A DNA stretch of 64,000 nucleotides. It comes from a virus. Shown piece after piece: positions 32,675 to 41,024 of this stretch. The notes beneath the pieces were generated by a model that saw nothing but the letters and a program-made list of their open reading frames with translations, was not told the DNA's origin and made no database searches. A program made the translations under genes and the position numbers. The DNA is taken from the IMG/VR virus record IMGVR_UViG_3300025132_000023, positions 32,168 through 96,167 of that record; one strand, written 5' to 3'. The stretch's first letter is position 1. Each line of letters begins with the position of its first letter.

Positions 32675-32769
32675 TGTCAATAGACAAGGCTCTAAAAAGA
32701 TATGGCAAAAAGCCTAGACTAATAGATTTTCTACTAGCAGGTAGTGAATCAACACACGGAGATGATTAA
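32674..32769 (+). CDS. Micropeptide (31 aa)
   Basis: TAATG overlap with the previous stop. Product MSIDKALKRYGKKPRLID followed by FLLAGSESTHGDD. Supported only by its coupling on both sides. Confidence 0.45.
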   Translation: MSIDKALKRYGKKPRLIDFLLAGSESTHGDD

Positions 32770-32913
32770 ATGATAGAAATAAGAACAGATTGGATAAACG
32801 ATATTGAATACGCTTGGAGTGATTTTAGCACAGTAATAGCAATTTACATGGTAGCCCTATGTATTGTGCCTGCTGTTTATATTTACTACAAGCAAGATGT
32901 AATGGAGTGGTAA
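32770..32913 (+). CDS. Single-pass membrane peptide (47 aa)
   Basis: Begins one base after the previous stop. A polar N-terminus (MIEIRTDWINDIEYAW) precedes a hydrophobic helix (STVIAIYMVALCIVPAVYIY) and a short charged end (YKQDVMEW). One of several tiny membrane proteins in the rightward block. Confidence 0.55.
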   Translation: MIEIRTDWINDIEYAWSDFSTVIAIYMVALCIVPAVYIYYKQDVMEW

Positions 32914-32914
32914 T

Positions 32915-33184
32915 GTGAGAATGGAACCTACTGAAAAGCCACAAAGAGAAATAGAATTTAAGTTAGTAAACGATGAGGAAATGCCTCCAATTATTATTAC
33001 AATGGATGAGAACGATATGCCAAAGGTTGTTATAAATAGAAACCATGCAATATGGTTGAGTTTGTATCGTAAGACTATTGGTGGTTGTGCAGAAGCATTG
33101 TATAGTAAGATAGATGATTTACTACACTCCCATCTTTCAGAACAGAGAATGTATGAAAAGATGGATAATGACATGGGGGCATAA
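32915..33184 (+). CDS. Hypothetical protein (about 89 aa)
   Basis: GTG start at 32915, or ATG six bases further on. Acidic beta-rich first half (EMPPIIITMDENDMPKVVIN) and helical second half. Ends with its stop three bases before the next ATG. No family recognised. Confidence 0.6.
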   Translation: MRMEPTEKPQREIEFKLVNDEEMPPIIITMDENDMPKVVINRNHAIWLSLYRKTIGGCAEALYSKIDDLLHSHLSEQRMYEKMDNDMGA

Positions 33185-33186
33185 GC

Positions 33187-33291
33187 ATGACCGGCATCAT
33201 CCAAGTCAGATGCGAAACCTGTGATGAATGGGTCGCAAAAGGCCAAAGATGGTGTAAGTCCTGTATAGAAAAACAAATAGAAGAGGAATAA
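33187..33291 (+). CDS. Zinc-ribbon micropeptide (34 aa)
   Basis: Product MTGIIQVRCETCDEWVAK, then WCKSCIEKQIEEE: a CxxC...CxxC pair at the spacing of a minimal zinc ribbon. Its last codons GAAGAGGAA double as the purine-rich ribosome-binding site of the next gene. Confidence 0.6.
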   Translation: MTGIIQVRCETCDEWVAKGQRWCKSCIEKQIEEE

Positions 33292-33293
33292 AA

Positions 33294-33587
33294 ATGGAAG
33301 AACAATTAAAACAATATATAGATAACTTGTATTCTAGTGAAGCAGGAAGTCACGATAAGCCCGGAAATAGATGTATGTGTAATCCACTTGCAGGTCTTTT
33401 ATCAGAAGAATCTTGGGGATTATATGGCCCTAATGTTACTGAAGAGGATATTAATGTTAGAGAATTTATTATCAAATTGCTTTATGTTGCTCAAGAATCT
33501 GGGTCAGCATCAGCAATGGATTATACTATTCGCCAATTGGCACAAGAAACAAGTATCTATAACTTTCAAAAGGAGGAAGAAGAATGA
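33294..33587 (+). CDS. Hypothetical protein (97 aa)
   Basis: Starts MEEQLKQYIDNLYSSE. Cysteine-containing loop (RCMCNPLAGLL) and helical C-terminus (DYTIRQLAQETSIYNF). Ends KEEEE because its last codons are the ribosome-binding site GGAGGAAGAAG of the next gene. No family recognised. Confidence 0.6.
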   Translation: MEEQLKQYIDNLYSSEAGSHDKPGNRCMCNPLAGLLSEESWGLYGPNVTEEDINVREFIIKLLYVAQESGSASAMDYTIRQLAQETSIYNFQKEEEE

Positions 33588-33763
33588 CAAAATTTAAGAC
33601 AAGAAACGGAATGACAACATTTAATAAAGAATGCATATGTGCATATACTGTGTATGTGAATGACCAGAACCAGCGATTGGTTGACGTTCACATCAATGGA
33701 GGGTCAATATTTACAATATTGGCTGGTTCAACAAAAGACTTTCTATCGTGGGTGGAAGCGTAA
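33584..33763 (+). CDS. Hypothetical protein (59 aa)
   Basis: ATGA overlap with the previous gene; strong GGAGGAAGAAG before the ATG. Product MTKFKTRNGMTTFNKECICA, then beta-strand-like segments (RLVDVHINGGSIFTILAG). Small beta protein of unknown role. Confidence 0.6.
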   Translation: MTKFKTRNGMTTFNKECICAYTVYVNDQNQRLVDVHINGGSIFTILAGSTKDFLSWVEA

Positions 33764-33873
33764 TGGCTAAACATTATTGCACTACTTGTGGATTTGGAAT
33801 ACCGCAAGGTTCAATTCACAAGCAGCATCCTTGCGCCCATTGTAGAAAGAAAACAAAAGGAGTGATTGAATGA
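33763..33873 (+). CDS. Zinc-ribbon micropeptide (36 aa)
   Basis: Product MAKHYCTTCGFGIPQGS followed by HPCAHCRKKTKGVIE: CxxC...CxxC. TAATG and ATGA overlaps on both sides show coupling. Probably binds zinc. Confidence 0.6.
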   Translation: MAKHYCTTCGFGIPQGSIHKQHPCAHCRKKTKGVIE

Positions 33874-34178
33874 AGAGAAAGTTTGTAGTTTTCTCTACTG
33901 AGAGTTGTGCGCCTTGTCGCCAACTGTTTAATTACTGTCAAGAAAATGGAAAGCATTGGGATTTTATTTATCCCGGTGGAAATGAGTTGTTGTTTAATAC
34001 CATGCGTATTTCAACTTCTCCCACATTGACAGAAGTAAAGAATGGTGAACATACTGTTCTAGCAGTTGGATTGGGCGATATTTACAAGATGATGGCAGCA
34101 GGTCTATTAGAAGATTGGCCTACTGAAATTGACTTGGATAAAAGAGAAGCAACTCCGGTGGTGAAAGAAGATGAGTAG
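33870..34178 (+). CDS. Thioredoxin/glutaredoxin-like protein
   Basis: 102 residues: strand KFVVFSTESC, redox motif CAPC (C13, C16), helix RQLFNYCQENG, and the conserved cis-proline region in ISTSPTLTEV. Length and order fit a minimal thioredoxin-fold oxidoreductase. The nearby class II ribonucleotide reductase needs such a reductant for its C-terminal cysteines, so it is a likely partner. Confidence 0.8.
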   Translation: MKRKFVVFSTESCAPCRQLFNYCQENGKHWDFIYPGGNELLFNTMRISTSPTLTEVKNGEHTVLAVGLGDIYKMMAAGLLEDWPTEIDLDKREATPVVKEDE

Positions 34179-34305
34179 TGGCAAAGTTAGTTTTATACTA
34201 GACGGTGAACGTGTAGTTTCTATGCCACTAGAAGAATACCATGCAATGGTATCTGAATTAATGAAACTAAGAGTTAGAGTAAAACAACTGGAGGCAGGAT
34301 TATGA
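34171..34305 (+). CDS. Small helical protein (44 aa)
   Basis: ATG lies inside the end of the thioredoxin-like gene. Product MSSGKVSFILDGERVVSM then LKLRVRVKQLEAGL: a short beta pair and a coiled-coil-like helix. ATGA overlap with the next gene. Confidence 0.5.
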   Translation: MSSGKVSFILDGERVVSMPLEEYHAMVSELMKLRVRVKQLEAGL

Positions 34306-34535
34306 GTAAATTAAGAGTATGTAGAATTTGTGGATTAGATGAAACCGTTGGCGGAGAATGGTGTGATAAATATAACCCCATATATTTTCGTGAGAAAGTA
34401 TATTACGCCAAGGATTCTTCATTAGAAGGACATGGTATATGTCTGAAGATGGCACACAATGCAAGACATAAGAAAAACACAATATTATCAAAAGTAAATG
34501 ATAGAACCTATGTATGGGTAAATAAGGATGAATGA
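34302..34535 (+). CDS. Cys-containing hypothetical protein (77 aa)
   Basis: Starts MSKLRVCRICGLDE; CxxC near the N-terminus and two later Cys (GEWCDKYN, GICLKMAH) suggest one zinc site, as in HNH-adjacent or recruitment zinc knuckles, but no HNH residues are seen. Basic C-terminus. Confidence 0.6.
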   Translation: MSKLRVCRICGLDETVGGEWCDKYNPIYFREKVYYAKDSSLEGHGICLKMAHNARHKKNTILSKVNDRTYVWVNKDE

Positions 34536-35704
34536 ATATGGATATTAAACCAAGAAGAAGTTTAAAGAACGGTAGATGGGATAGAAGACTGAAAGAACGC
34601 ATGGTTGCGCTAAGTAACGCAGACAACTATGATGATGCAAAACATGAGTGGATTGCCACCGGAAATGTATGGTGGAATGAAATTGGTAATTATGAACAGT
34701 TACCAGATTATGTTGCAGTTCACCCAGACAAATGCCTATGTGGACATGACATTGTATATCACTTTGAAATCCATAATACTGAGACTGATGTTAGAGAATG
34801 TGTTGGTTCAGACCACATTAATTCGTATCTAATTCTACGAGCAATTCGTGAAGAAACAGGATTAGAAGATGACTATATTACTGATGAAATGATTGAAGAG
34901 TGGATTCAAGTAAGAGTTACTACATTGAAAAAGAACGCTTGGTGGAAGATGCATGGTGAACAGTTTACTGAAATGTTTGATGCAGTAAAAGACATTGACC
35001 TTAGAGTTAATGTTAGAAAGAGTGGTAAGAAATACTATGACTCTACTTTGAGAATGTATAGAGATAAAACTCTAGTGCGTAAGAGAAGTGAAGGAACGTT
35101 TGGAACGCCACGTTATCAAATGGCATCAATAGTATGGCGGTGGAATCACCCCGACAATAAAAAGGCTCAAATCAACACAAAGGGTTGGCCTAACAAGAAA
35201 CTGTATAATGATTTAATGATGTTTTATTTCACGCTTGAAAAAGCAAACGCAATTATCAAAAAAGAAGATGATTTTGTGATAGCGAGAATGGCAGAAATTA
35301 AAAAACATGATGAAATCCAAGAGAACCGACTTGTGGCGGCAAAAGAACGCCGTGAAAGAGTGGTCGCTACAGTAGAAGACATGACACATCAGCCTAAATT
35401 TTTAGAGATGTGCGAATATTATGGACTAGAACCTTTCGTTCCTGAACAAGGAAAAGACAATTGGGAAGAAAGATTCTTAAATGATATTAAACACCGGATG
35501 ATAAAGGGGAACCCACTAACAGATAAGCAATTAACTAAACTGTGGGAAATCCTAGATTCAGACACAAGAGAAGCAGTACCTGCAACTCAAAAACAGAAGG
35601 ACTATTTGATTCGTTTAGGATTTGAAGGGGATATTGACGACATTAGCAAGTCCGATGCAAGCGAACAAATAAATAGAATAAAACAAGAGAGATGGAACAC
35701 ATGA
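34532..35704 (+). CDS. Hypothetical protein with C-terminal KQxxYL module (390 aa)
   Basis: Starts MNMDIKPRRSLK. The first third has CLCGHDIVYHFEIHN and ECVGSDHINS, a probable Cys/His metal site in a phage-like domain. The last 35 residues (ATQKQKDYLIRLGFEGDIDD...ASEQINRIK) match a short helical module common in phage DNA-metabolism proteins. The middle is charged and helical. Possibly a DNA-binding or recombination accessory factor. Confidence 0.6.
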   Translation: MNMDIKPRRSLKNGRWDRRLKERMVALSNADNYDDAKHEWIATGNVWWNEIGNYEQLPDYVAVHPDKCLCGHDIVYHFEIHNTETDVRECVGSDHINSYLILRAIREETGLEDDYITDEMIEEWIQVRVTTLKKNAWWKMHGEQFTEMFDAVKDIDLRVNVRKSGKKYYDSTLRMYRDKTLVRKRSEGTFGTPRYQMASIVWRWNHPDNKKAQINTKGWPNKKLYNDLMMFYFTLEKANAIIKKEDDFVIARMAEIKKHDEIQENRLVAAKERRERVVATVEDMTHQPKFLEMCEYYGLEPFVPEQGKDNWEERFLNDIKHRMIKGNPLTDKQLTKLWEILDSDTREAVPATQKQKDYLIRLGFEGDIDDISKSDASEQINRIKQERWNT

Positions 35705-35898
35705 GTGACAAAAAGATAACTAAGGCTGACTTAGAGAAGGAGTTAGAGGAAACTACTGACCAGTTGCAAAAGGTAAGCGGTGCTTATCAGCAACTTCTAG
35801 TAGCAAATCAGAACCTGAATCTATTAGTTAGCAAATATGAAGAAACCATCAATCTGCTTACCGCGAGAATTTTAGAATCTCGCCAACAGCAAGGTTGA
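35701..35898 (+). CDS. Coiled-coil protein (65 aa)
   Basis: ATGA overlap with the preceding gene. Product (MSDKKITKADLEKELEET...) is one long amphipathic helix with heptads, ending LESRQQQG. Likely forms a dimeric coiled coil; partner unknown. Confidence 0.6.
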   Translation: MSDKKITKADLEKELEETTDQLQKVSGAYQQLLVANQNLNLLVSKYEETINLLTARILESRQQQG

Positions 35899-35955
35899 TA
35901 AGCCCTGTCGGGTAGGGAAACCTACCGACATGGGACAATAAATGAGGCGATAAAT
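35899..35955 (+). promoter_or_regulatory. Intercistronic hairpin
   Basis: TGTCGGGTAGG-GAAA-CCTACCGACA (about 35907-35931), a stem of ten pairs with one bulge and a GAAA tetraloop, lies between the coiled-coil gene and the ubiquitin-like gene. It is not followed by a T-run, so it is more likely an RNA-processing or translation-control element than a terminator. Confidence 0.55.
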
Positions 35956-36156
35956 ATGATATTGACTATAATGAACGATACTGGACATACCACCTTAGAA
36001 GTTACTGCTTCTGAGGTAATAGACCAAATTAACGACCACCCTACCCATTGGGTTTTTATTGATGGGGAAATCACATCGAGAGAGATGATTTCGGAAGTTA
36101 ATTGGGATAGTGTTGAGGATGTTTCCTTAACACAGGCTATTGTTGGCGGCTTCTAA
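35956..36156 (+). CDS. Ubiquitin-like beta-grasp protein ending Gly-Gly-Phe
   Basis: 66 residues. It can be laid along ubiquitin almost end to end: MILTIMNDTGHTTLEV for the first beta hairpin (ubiquitin has TGKTITLEV), ASEVIDQIND for the helix, HWVFIDGEITSREMIS for strands three and four, and VEDVSLTQAIVGGF for the last strand and tail. The end is Gly-Gly plus one Phe, as in precursors trimmed to expose Gly-Gly. E1-like and JAMM proteins are encoded 6-7 kb downstream in the same block. Fold by eye only; tail read directly. Confidence 0.55.
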   Translation: MILTIMNDTGHTTLEVTASEVIDQINDHPTHWVFIDGEITSREMISEVNWDSVEDVSLTQAIVGGF

Positions 36157-36230
36157 GCCCCTTCAATACGCCTAAAATTTTAGAAGATTACTGAGCGCAG
36201 CCCCTTCGCGCTCGGTTTTCTTCGCCCTTA
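36157..36230 (+). terminator. Hairpin with T-rich tail
   Basis: GAGCGC...GCGCTC (about 36194-36216) followed by GGTTTTCTTC resembles a stem plus U-rich terminator. It lies between the ubiquitin-like gene and the 133-residue gene and may partly uncouple them. Confidence 0.45.
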
Positions 36231-36632
36231 ATGGAGGTTAAGAACTTGATTGAAAATGATAATTTTAATTTTGTAACTGATTCACATTTTCCAAAGATAA
36301 TGGAAATATTTGGATGGTCTTTGAAGGAATATAAGACATATAACAATCTTGCAGTTGTAAGAGCAGACTTCTATCCTGTTGGATATGTATTAGGCTTTAG
36401 TAAGAAAGCAGTAATAGTATGTGATGGGGAGATGTTGATTACTTACAAAGGTAAAGAGTATAATGACTTTTCACAATTATATGAAGAATATGGGGATGGA
36501 GCATATGAAACATTTCCAGAATGGGACATAAAAATTGTGAAAGAATGGCTCATTAAAGGGCTGAACGGAGAATGGGTTTTCGCATTCTCAAACTTGGCAG
36601 AAATGCCTTATAGAACACAGGTGAAGTGCTAA
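36231..36632 (+). CDS. Hypothetical protein (133 aa)
   Basis: Starts MEVKNLIENDNFNFV. Alpha/beta protein (FYPVGYVLGFSKKAVIVCDG; YKGKEYNDFSQLYEEYG) of no family I recognise. TAATG overlap with the ribonucleotide reductase, so probably expressed with it. Confidence 0.6.
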   Translation: MEVKNLIENDNFNFVTDSHFPKIMEIFGWSLKEYKTYNNLAVVRADFYPVGYVLGFSKKAVIVCDGEMLITYKGKEYNDFSQLYEEYGDGAYETFPEWDIKIVKEWLIKGLNGEWVFAFSNLAEMPYRTQVKC

Positions 36633-38503
36633 TGACAGAAGAAACAGCAGGACAGATAATGAGTAACGTTACGCATTACTTAAAGTATGCGAAATATAAA
36701 CACGATGAGCAAAAGAAGGAAACATGGGAAGAAACGGTAAATAGAAACCGTGATATGCATTTAAAGAATTTTGGGCATTTAGGCCCAGAAGTATATGAGG
36801 GTATTAATAACATATATGATAACTTTGTAATGACAAAGAAGATTCTACCTTCAATGCGCTCATTCCAATATGCAGGTAAGCCAATTGAAATTGCTCCAAA
36901 TAGCATTTATAATTGTGCATATTTGCCTATTGATGACATGGCTTGTTTCCATGAAATATTCTTTTTATTATTGAATGGAACAGGCGTAGGATATTCGGTG
37001 CAACGACACCACGTTGTCAAACTACCGGAGATTCGTAAACCAAATCCAGCAAGAAGTAGAAAGATTGTAATACAGGATTCTATTGTTGGATGGGCAGACG
37101 CTATTAAGGAACTATTTCGTTCCTATACAGGCGAACTGACACAAAAGCCTAGATTTATCTATGATGATATTAGACCCAAAGGAACTCCTTTGAAGACTAG
37201 AGGCGGTAAAGCACCCGGCCCCGAACCTTTGAGAGAATGTCTAGTTATTATAGAGAATATGCTTACACAGATGGAAGATGGTTCTTATCTATCTCCACTA
37301 CAATGCCATGATATAATTTGTCATATGGCAAACGCAGTAACTGCGGGTGGAAATAGACGAGCAGCATTAATCTCTTTATTTAGTGCAAACGATGAAGAGA
37401 TGAAAACGTGCAAGTCTGGGCATTGGTGGGATGGTAACTCTCAAAGAATGAGAGCAAACAATTCTGCCGTTATTCTAAGAAGCAAGGTAACTAAAGATTA
37501 CTTTAATTCCTTGTGGAAGAATATTGAGGAATCCGGTTCAGGAGAACCCGGAATCTATTTCACGCATGATAAGGATTGGGGAACTAATCCTTGTTGTGAA
37601 ATAGCATTGCGTCCTTATCAGTTCTGTAACTTAACAGAAGTAAATGCCTCTACAATAGAGGATGATAAGGATTTGTATGAAAGAGTAGAAGCCGCAACTA
37701 TACTTGGAACATTGCAAGCAACATATACTGACTTCTATTATCTGCGTGATATATGGAAGACAACAACTGAAAGAGATGCCCTTCTAGGTGTATCAATGAC
37801 AGGAATTGCTTCACAGAAGACAGACATATTAGATGTAACAGGTGCGGCACTTCATGCTAAAGAAGTAAACAAGAAGTGGGCAGGGCTATTAGATATTAAC
37901 CCTGCTTCAAGAATTACTTGTGTTAAACCATCGGGAACATCTTCGATGATATTAGGAACGTCAAGCGGTATTCACGCTTGGCACGCTGATTACTATATTA
38001 GAAGAATTAGAATCGGTAAAGACGAAGCAATCTACAAGTATCTGTATGAGAACCATCCAGAGTTAGTAGTAGATGAAATCGGTAACACAAGCGGTGCAAT
38101 AATTGAGATACCTCAAAAAGCACCAGAGGGAGCCTTAACAGGACAAAAAGAAGACGCTTTTGGTTTCCTTGAAAGAGTGAAGAACATGACTATTAGATGG
38201 GTTAACCCCGGACATAGTGATGGTCAAAACACTCACAATATCTCAGCGACTGTATATATTAATGACGGTCAATGGGATGAAGTTGGCGAATGGATGTGGT
38301 TAAACAGACATTATTATAATGGATTGTCTTGTTATCCAGAGATGGCAGTTTATACCCAAGCACCATTTGAAGCGTGCGATAAAGAAACTTACTTGAAGAT
38401 GTTAGTTCCATTGAGAGAAATTGATTTGACTAACATTGTGGAGTTTGAAGATAGCACCGATTTTAGTGACCCCGCTTGCGGTGGTGGCGGCTGTGACATA
38501 TAG
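36632..38503 (+). CDS. Class II (B12-dependent) ribonucleotide reductase
   Basis: 623 residues. Signatures of the monomeric adenosylcobalamin-dependent class: NCAYLP (redox Cys95), the thiyl-radical segment NPCCEIAL (residues 319-326, Cys321), FCNLTEVN (Cys332), PSGTSSMILGTSSGIH near residue 450, and a C-terminal redox tail CGGGGCDI. It reduces ribonucleotides to deoxyribonucleotides for viral DNA synthesis and needs a reductant such as the thioredoxin-like protein at 33870. No small subunit is present, as expected for class II. The second Cys in NPCC replaces the usual Gly or Ala. Confidence 0.93.
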   Translation: MTEETAGQIMSNVTHYLKYAKYKHDEQKKETWEETVNRNRDMHLKNFGHLGPEVYEGINNIYDNFVMTKKILPSMRSFQYAGKPIEIAPNSIYNCAYLPIDDMACFHEIFFLLLNGTGVGYSVQRHHVVKLPEIRKPNPARSRKIVIQDSIVGWADAIKELFRSYTGELTQKPRFIYDDIRPKGTPLKTRGGKAPGPEPLRECLVIIENMLTQMEDGSYLSPLQCHDIICHMANAVTAGGNRRAALISLFSANDEEMKTCKSGHWWDGNSQRMRANNSAVILRSKVTKDYFNSLWKNIEESGSGEPGIYFTHDKDWGTNPCCEIALRPYQFCNLTEVNASTIEDDKDLYERVEAATILGTLQATYTDFYYLRDIWKTTTERDALLGVSMTGIASQKTDILDVTGAALHAKEVNKKWAGLLDINPASRITCVKPSGTSSMILGTSSGIHAWHADYYIRRIRIGKDEAIYKYLYENHPELVVDEIGNTSGAIIEIPQKAPEGALTGQKEDAFGFLERVKNMTIRWVNPGHSDGQNTHNISATVYINDGQWDEVGEWMWLNRHYYNGLSCYPEMAVYTQAPFEACDKETYLKMLVPLREIDLTNIVEFEDSTDFSDPACGGGGCDI

Positions 38504-38840
38504 TTATCACACCGTAAGAAATTTAAAAATCCTTAAGACAATTTGGCCTCTAATGCTAGAACAAGCAGAAAAAGAAATAGAAATACCAACTTCGACATAT
38601 GTTGGACACTATCGTGACGAATATATGTATAATAGCAAAGAGTCAGCACTAAAGGCTCTAACTAGATATTATGAGGACACAATTGTTGAACTAGAAACGA
38701 TTAAAAGTTTCATGAACTATGCGCGGAGACTTTTTATAGTATCGGGTATAGTAGGTAGTGATAGAGAGTATAATAAGTTAATCAAATTATACTACGATAT
38801 TGGAATGTATATAGAAGTGAATAAAAATGATGATTTGTAA
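38493..38840 (+). CDS. Hypothetical protein (115 aa), coupled to RNR
   Basis: GTG at 38493 overlaps the reductase stop; the longer frame upstream is out of context. Product MTYSYHTVRNLKIL..., helical (SALKALTRYYEDTIVELETIK). No family recognised. Confidence 0.55.
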   Translation: MTYSYHTVRNLKILKTIWPLMLEQAEKEIEIPTSTYVGHYRDEYMYNSKESALKALTRYYEDTIVELETIKSFMNYARRLFIVSGIVGSDREYNKLIKLYYDIGMYIEVNKNDDL

Positions 38841-39246
38841 ATGTGGAAATAATAATTTTGAATTAATGATGAATGCCAAACTGCAATGCCAAAGTTGCGG
38901 TAAATATTGGAACCCCTTCTCTGCTCAAGAGCATAAGGTAATGGAGAAGGACGGGTTTCATTTCTTCTGGGTAGTAATGCGAAGCCATTTCTTAGATAGA
39001 TGGGATATTCAATTGCCCGACTTAGAAGAAGAAGAACTGTTAAAAGACTGTGTAGCGTTGAAGAACGTTAGTAAGCAAAACAAGGCTTACTTTACCCCAT
39101 ATCATGGGGGCCATCTTTTCTGGAAGTTTAAGTTTAACAAGCAAAAGAGAAGACTAGAATTAGAGTTAATAACAGTTACTTCAACTAAGGTAAAAGAGTT
39201 GAAGTATGAGAAGAACCCAAAGAAAATGGATATAAAATTTAAGTGA
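38827..39246 (+). CDS. Zinc-ribbon protein (139 aa)
   Basis: MMICKCGNNNFELMMN...KLQCQSCGKYW: CxC and CxxC form an N-terminal zinc ribbon like those of archaeal transcription or replication proteins. The remainder is alpha/beta with a lysine-rich end. Overlaps the previous gene by 14 bases. Confidence 0.6.
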   Translation: MMICKCGNNNFELMMNAKLQCQSCGKYWNPFSAQEHKVMEKDGFHFFWVVMRSHFLDRWDIQLPDLEEEELLKDCVALKNVSKQNKAYFTPYHGGHLFWKFKFNKQKRRLELELITVTSTKVKELKYEKNPKKMDIKFK

Positions 39247-39250
39247 TAAA

Positions 39251-39679
39251 ATGGATGATAATGCAGTATTAGAATTATATGGTAAATTAAATAAAACTCA
39301 GATAATAAGTGGCTATAAAAAGTATCTTGAGGACAATAAGAGATTTCGTAAGAAGAACGATGGGTTTAAGGGATGTATCCCATCTACATTAGAAAGACCT
39401 AAGATTGGTGACACAGTATATTCTTGGAGACAATTCAAGAAACTGCCAAAGGCTTCTGTCATCGTTTACACCTTTAGCCAAGGGTGTGACGTAAAGTATT
39501 TGTCTAAGTTATTAGACAATGGTTTCTTTAGTAATAAGAAACATAAGCCACCGCAGAAGAAATTACCATCGCACTATCGTAAAAGAAGAAAGGTTCAAGT
39601 AATTGAAATGGGACGTTATGGTAAAACCGTATCCAAGTATTTTTGGCCGCACGAATTAAAGCAAAGAGAGGAAGAGTAA
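39251..39679 (+). CDS. Hypothetical basic protein (142 aa)
   Basis: Starts MDDNAVLELYGKLNKTQ. Basic with a central proline/lysine stretch (KKHKPPQKKLPSHYRKRR); the segment SVIVYTFSQGCDVKYLSKLL looks like a helix-turn-helix. Ends QREEE over the next ribosome-binding site. Possibly DNA-binding. Confidence 0.55.
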   Translation: MDDNAVLELYGKLNKTQIISGYKKYLEDNKRFRKKNDGFKGCIPSTLERPKIGDTVYSWRQFKKLPKASVIVYTFSQGCDVKYLSKLLDNGFFSNKKHKPPQKKLPSHYRKRRKVQVIEMGRYGKTVSKYFWPHELKQREEE

Positions 39680-39680
39680 A

Positions 39681-41024
39681 ATGTTAGATAAATATCAATA
39701 TACATATAATTGCACGTTCATAATAAATACGGCAGATGATAATCGTGATAACACGCAGATAACAGATGTTGATATTTATACTAGTTATCCTCTTTACCGC
39801 ACAAGAGTAGAAGGCCCGTCTTACCGAAAAGAAATCATGTGTCATTTGACTCGTTCAAACAAGAAAGGTGACCCTGTAATGCTAGGGATTGCAAACACTC
39901 TTGAGTCTACACTTAGATTGCAAACTAGCCGAGGAGGACGTTATGGGACTTCAGAAATGCCTGAGAATTTTAAGGTGGCTATTGTATTCCCTAACACAGT
40001 TACCGAATCAACCGGCGGGCCTATGATAATAAACATAGAGAAGAAGAACCCCTATTACTATCTAATGAATAACAGAGTGACTAAGAAGAACTGTTTACTC
40101 AATGTTGCTAGAACAATTTACCGTTCTTGTTTTGAAGAAGATTCATTGAAACTAATGGAGTATATGTTTAACATGATTGTGTTACCCGAAAACATCAAGT
40201 ATGTTTTGGAAAATAGAACCCCTTACTTCTTTATTAACGACCCTCTCAATAAAAAGGGACAACGTGAAAGAGTAGAGGTTAGATTAAACACAGAAATGAT
40301 TGGGCCAACAACCGCAGCGTTAGAAATCTCTGATGGTATTTGGGCCCCCATTGAAGTTAAAGACCTAGATGTGTTTATTAACTTTCATTATCATGGACAC
40401 CAGCGTTCTACTAAATGGATGCTAAGTCCTAAAGGACTATGGACTACTTTAATAGGTGAGAAACCTACTGAGTCACAAGAGCATTTAATGTATGAGTTTC
40501 TAACTCAAAACAGAACATCAGATTTGATTGAGGAAAGAGCAAAACAACTTATGCAAGATTTAGTGGATAAGTATCCAGAAAAAATTAAAATTGTTAAGTA
40601 TCAAAACAATCAAAAGAAATGGATTACTGCTATGTTAGTAAGAGGTAAGATGGCTGATTGGATTATCATAGATTCTGCATATAAGACGCAGATTCAAAAG
40701 GTAAAGACGTTCCTCTTTGTTCATAAGGATACTCTACTAACTGAGCCTGAACGAAGACATGGTATAACTGAAGTTAATAACTTTGATGCAGGTTTGTTAA
40801 GAGGCCCAATCTGTATTGATAACATTCATACTAACACTAGTCTAGGTGACCAATATGCTGCTAGAGCATTAGCACTACTAAATGATAATGTGACTATACA
40901 GTTAGTAAATACTATCCAAAGATATGTGCCTACAGCAGTATTGAATGGAGAAATGGAATCCCGATTTGACTTTGAAAACTTAACGGGTTCTGATATTAGA
41001 GATAGATTGGGGAATCAAATGTGA
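39681..41024 (+). CDS. Unknown 447-aa protein, speculative E2-like candidate
   Basis: No family recognised with certainty. The N-terminal 200 residues are beta-rich; the rest contains LLRGPICIDNIHTNTSLG (Cys378) followed by the helix QYAARALALLNDN. GxICxD followed by a helix recalls the catalytic segment of E2 enzymes, and Prok-E2_D family proteins are described as having a separate N-terminal domain and lying beside E1, JAB and ubiquitin-like genes. The gene is coupled to TFB and lies next to an E1-like gene. The match is weak; it could equally be an unrelated virus protein. Confidence 0.5.
   Translation: MLDKYQYTYNCTFIINTADDNRDNTQITDVDIYTSYPLYRTRVEGPSYRKEIMCHLTRSNKKGDPVMLGIANTLESTLRLQTSRGGRYGTSEMPENFKVAIVFPNTVTESTGGPMIINIEKKNPYYYLMNNRVTKKNCLLNVARTIYRSCFEEDSLKLMEYMFNMIVLPENIKYVLENRTPYFFINDPLNKKGQRERVEVRLNTEMIGPTTAALEISDGIWAPIEVKDLDVFINFHYHGHQRSTKWMLSPKGLWTTLIGEKPTESQEHLMYEFLTQNRTSDLIEERAKQLMQDLVDKYPEKIKIVKYQNNQKKWITAMLVRGKMADWIIIDSAYKTQIQKVKTFLFVHKDTLLTEPERRHGITEVNNFDAGLLRGPICIDNIHTNTSLGDQYAARALALLNDNVTIQLVNTIQRYVPTAVLNGEMESRFDFENLTGSDIRDRLGNQM

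Noticed and set aside
36157-36230. Riboswitch upstream of ribonucleotide reductase
   Set aside because: A cobalamin riboswitch would be attractive for a B12-dependent enzyme, but no B12-box is seen, only a hairpin with a T-rich tail, and a full gene lies between it and the reductase.
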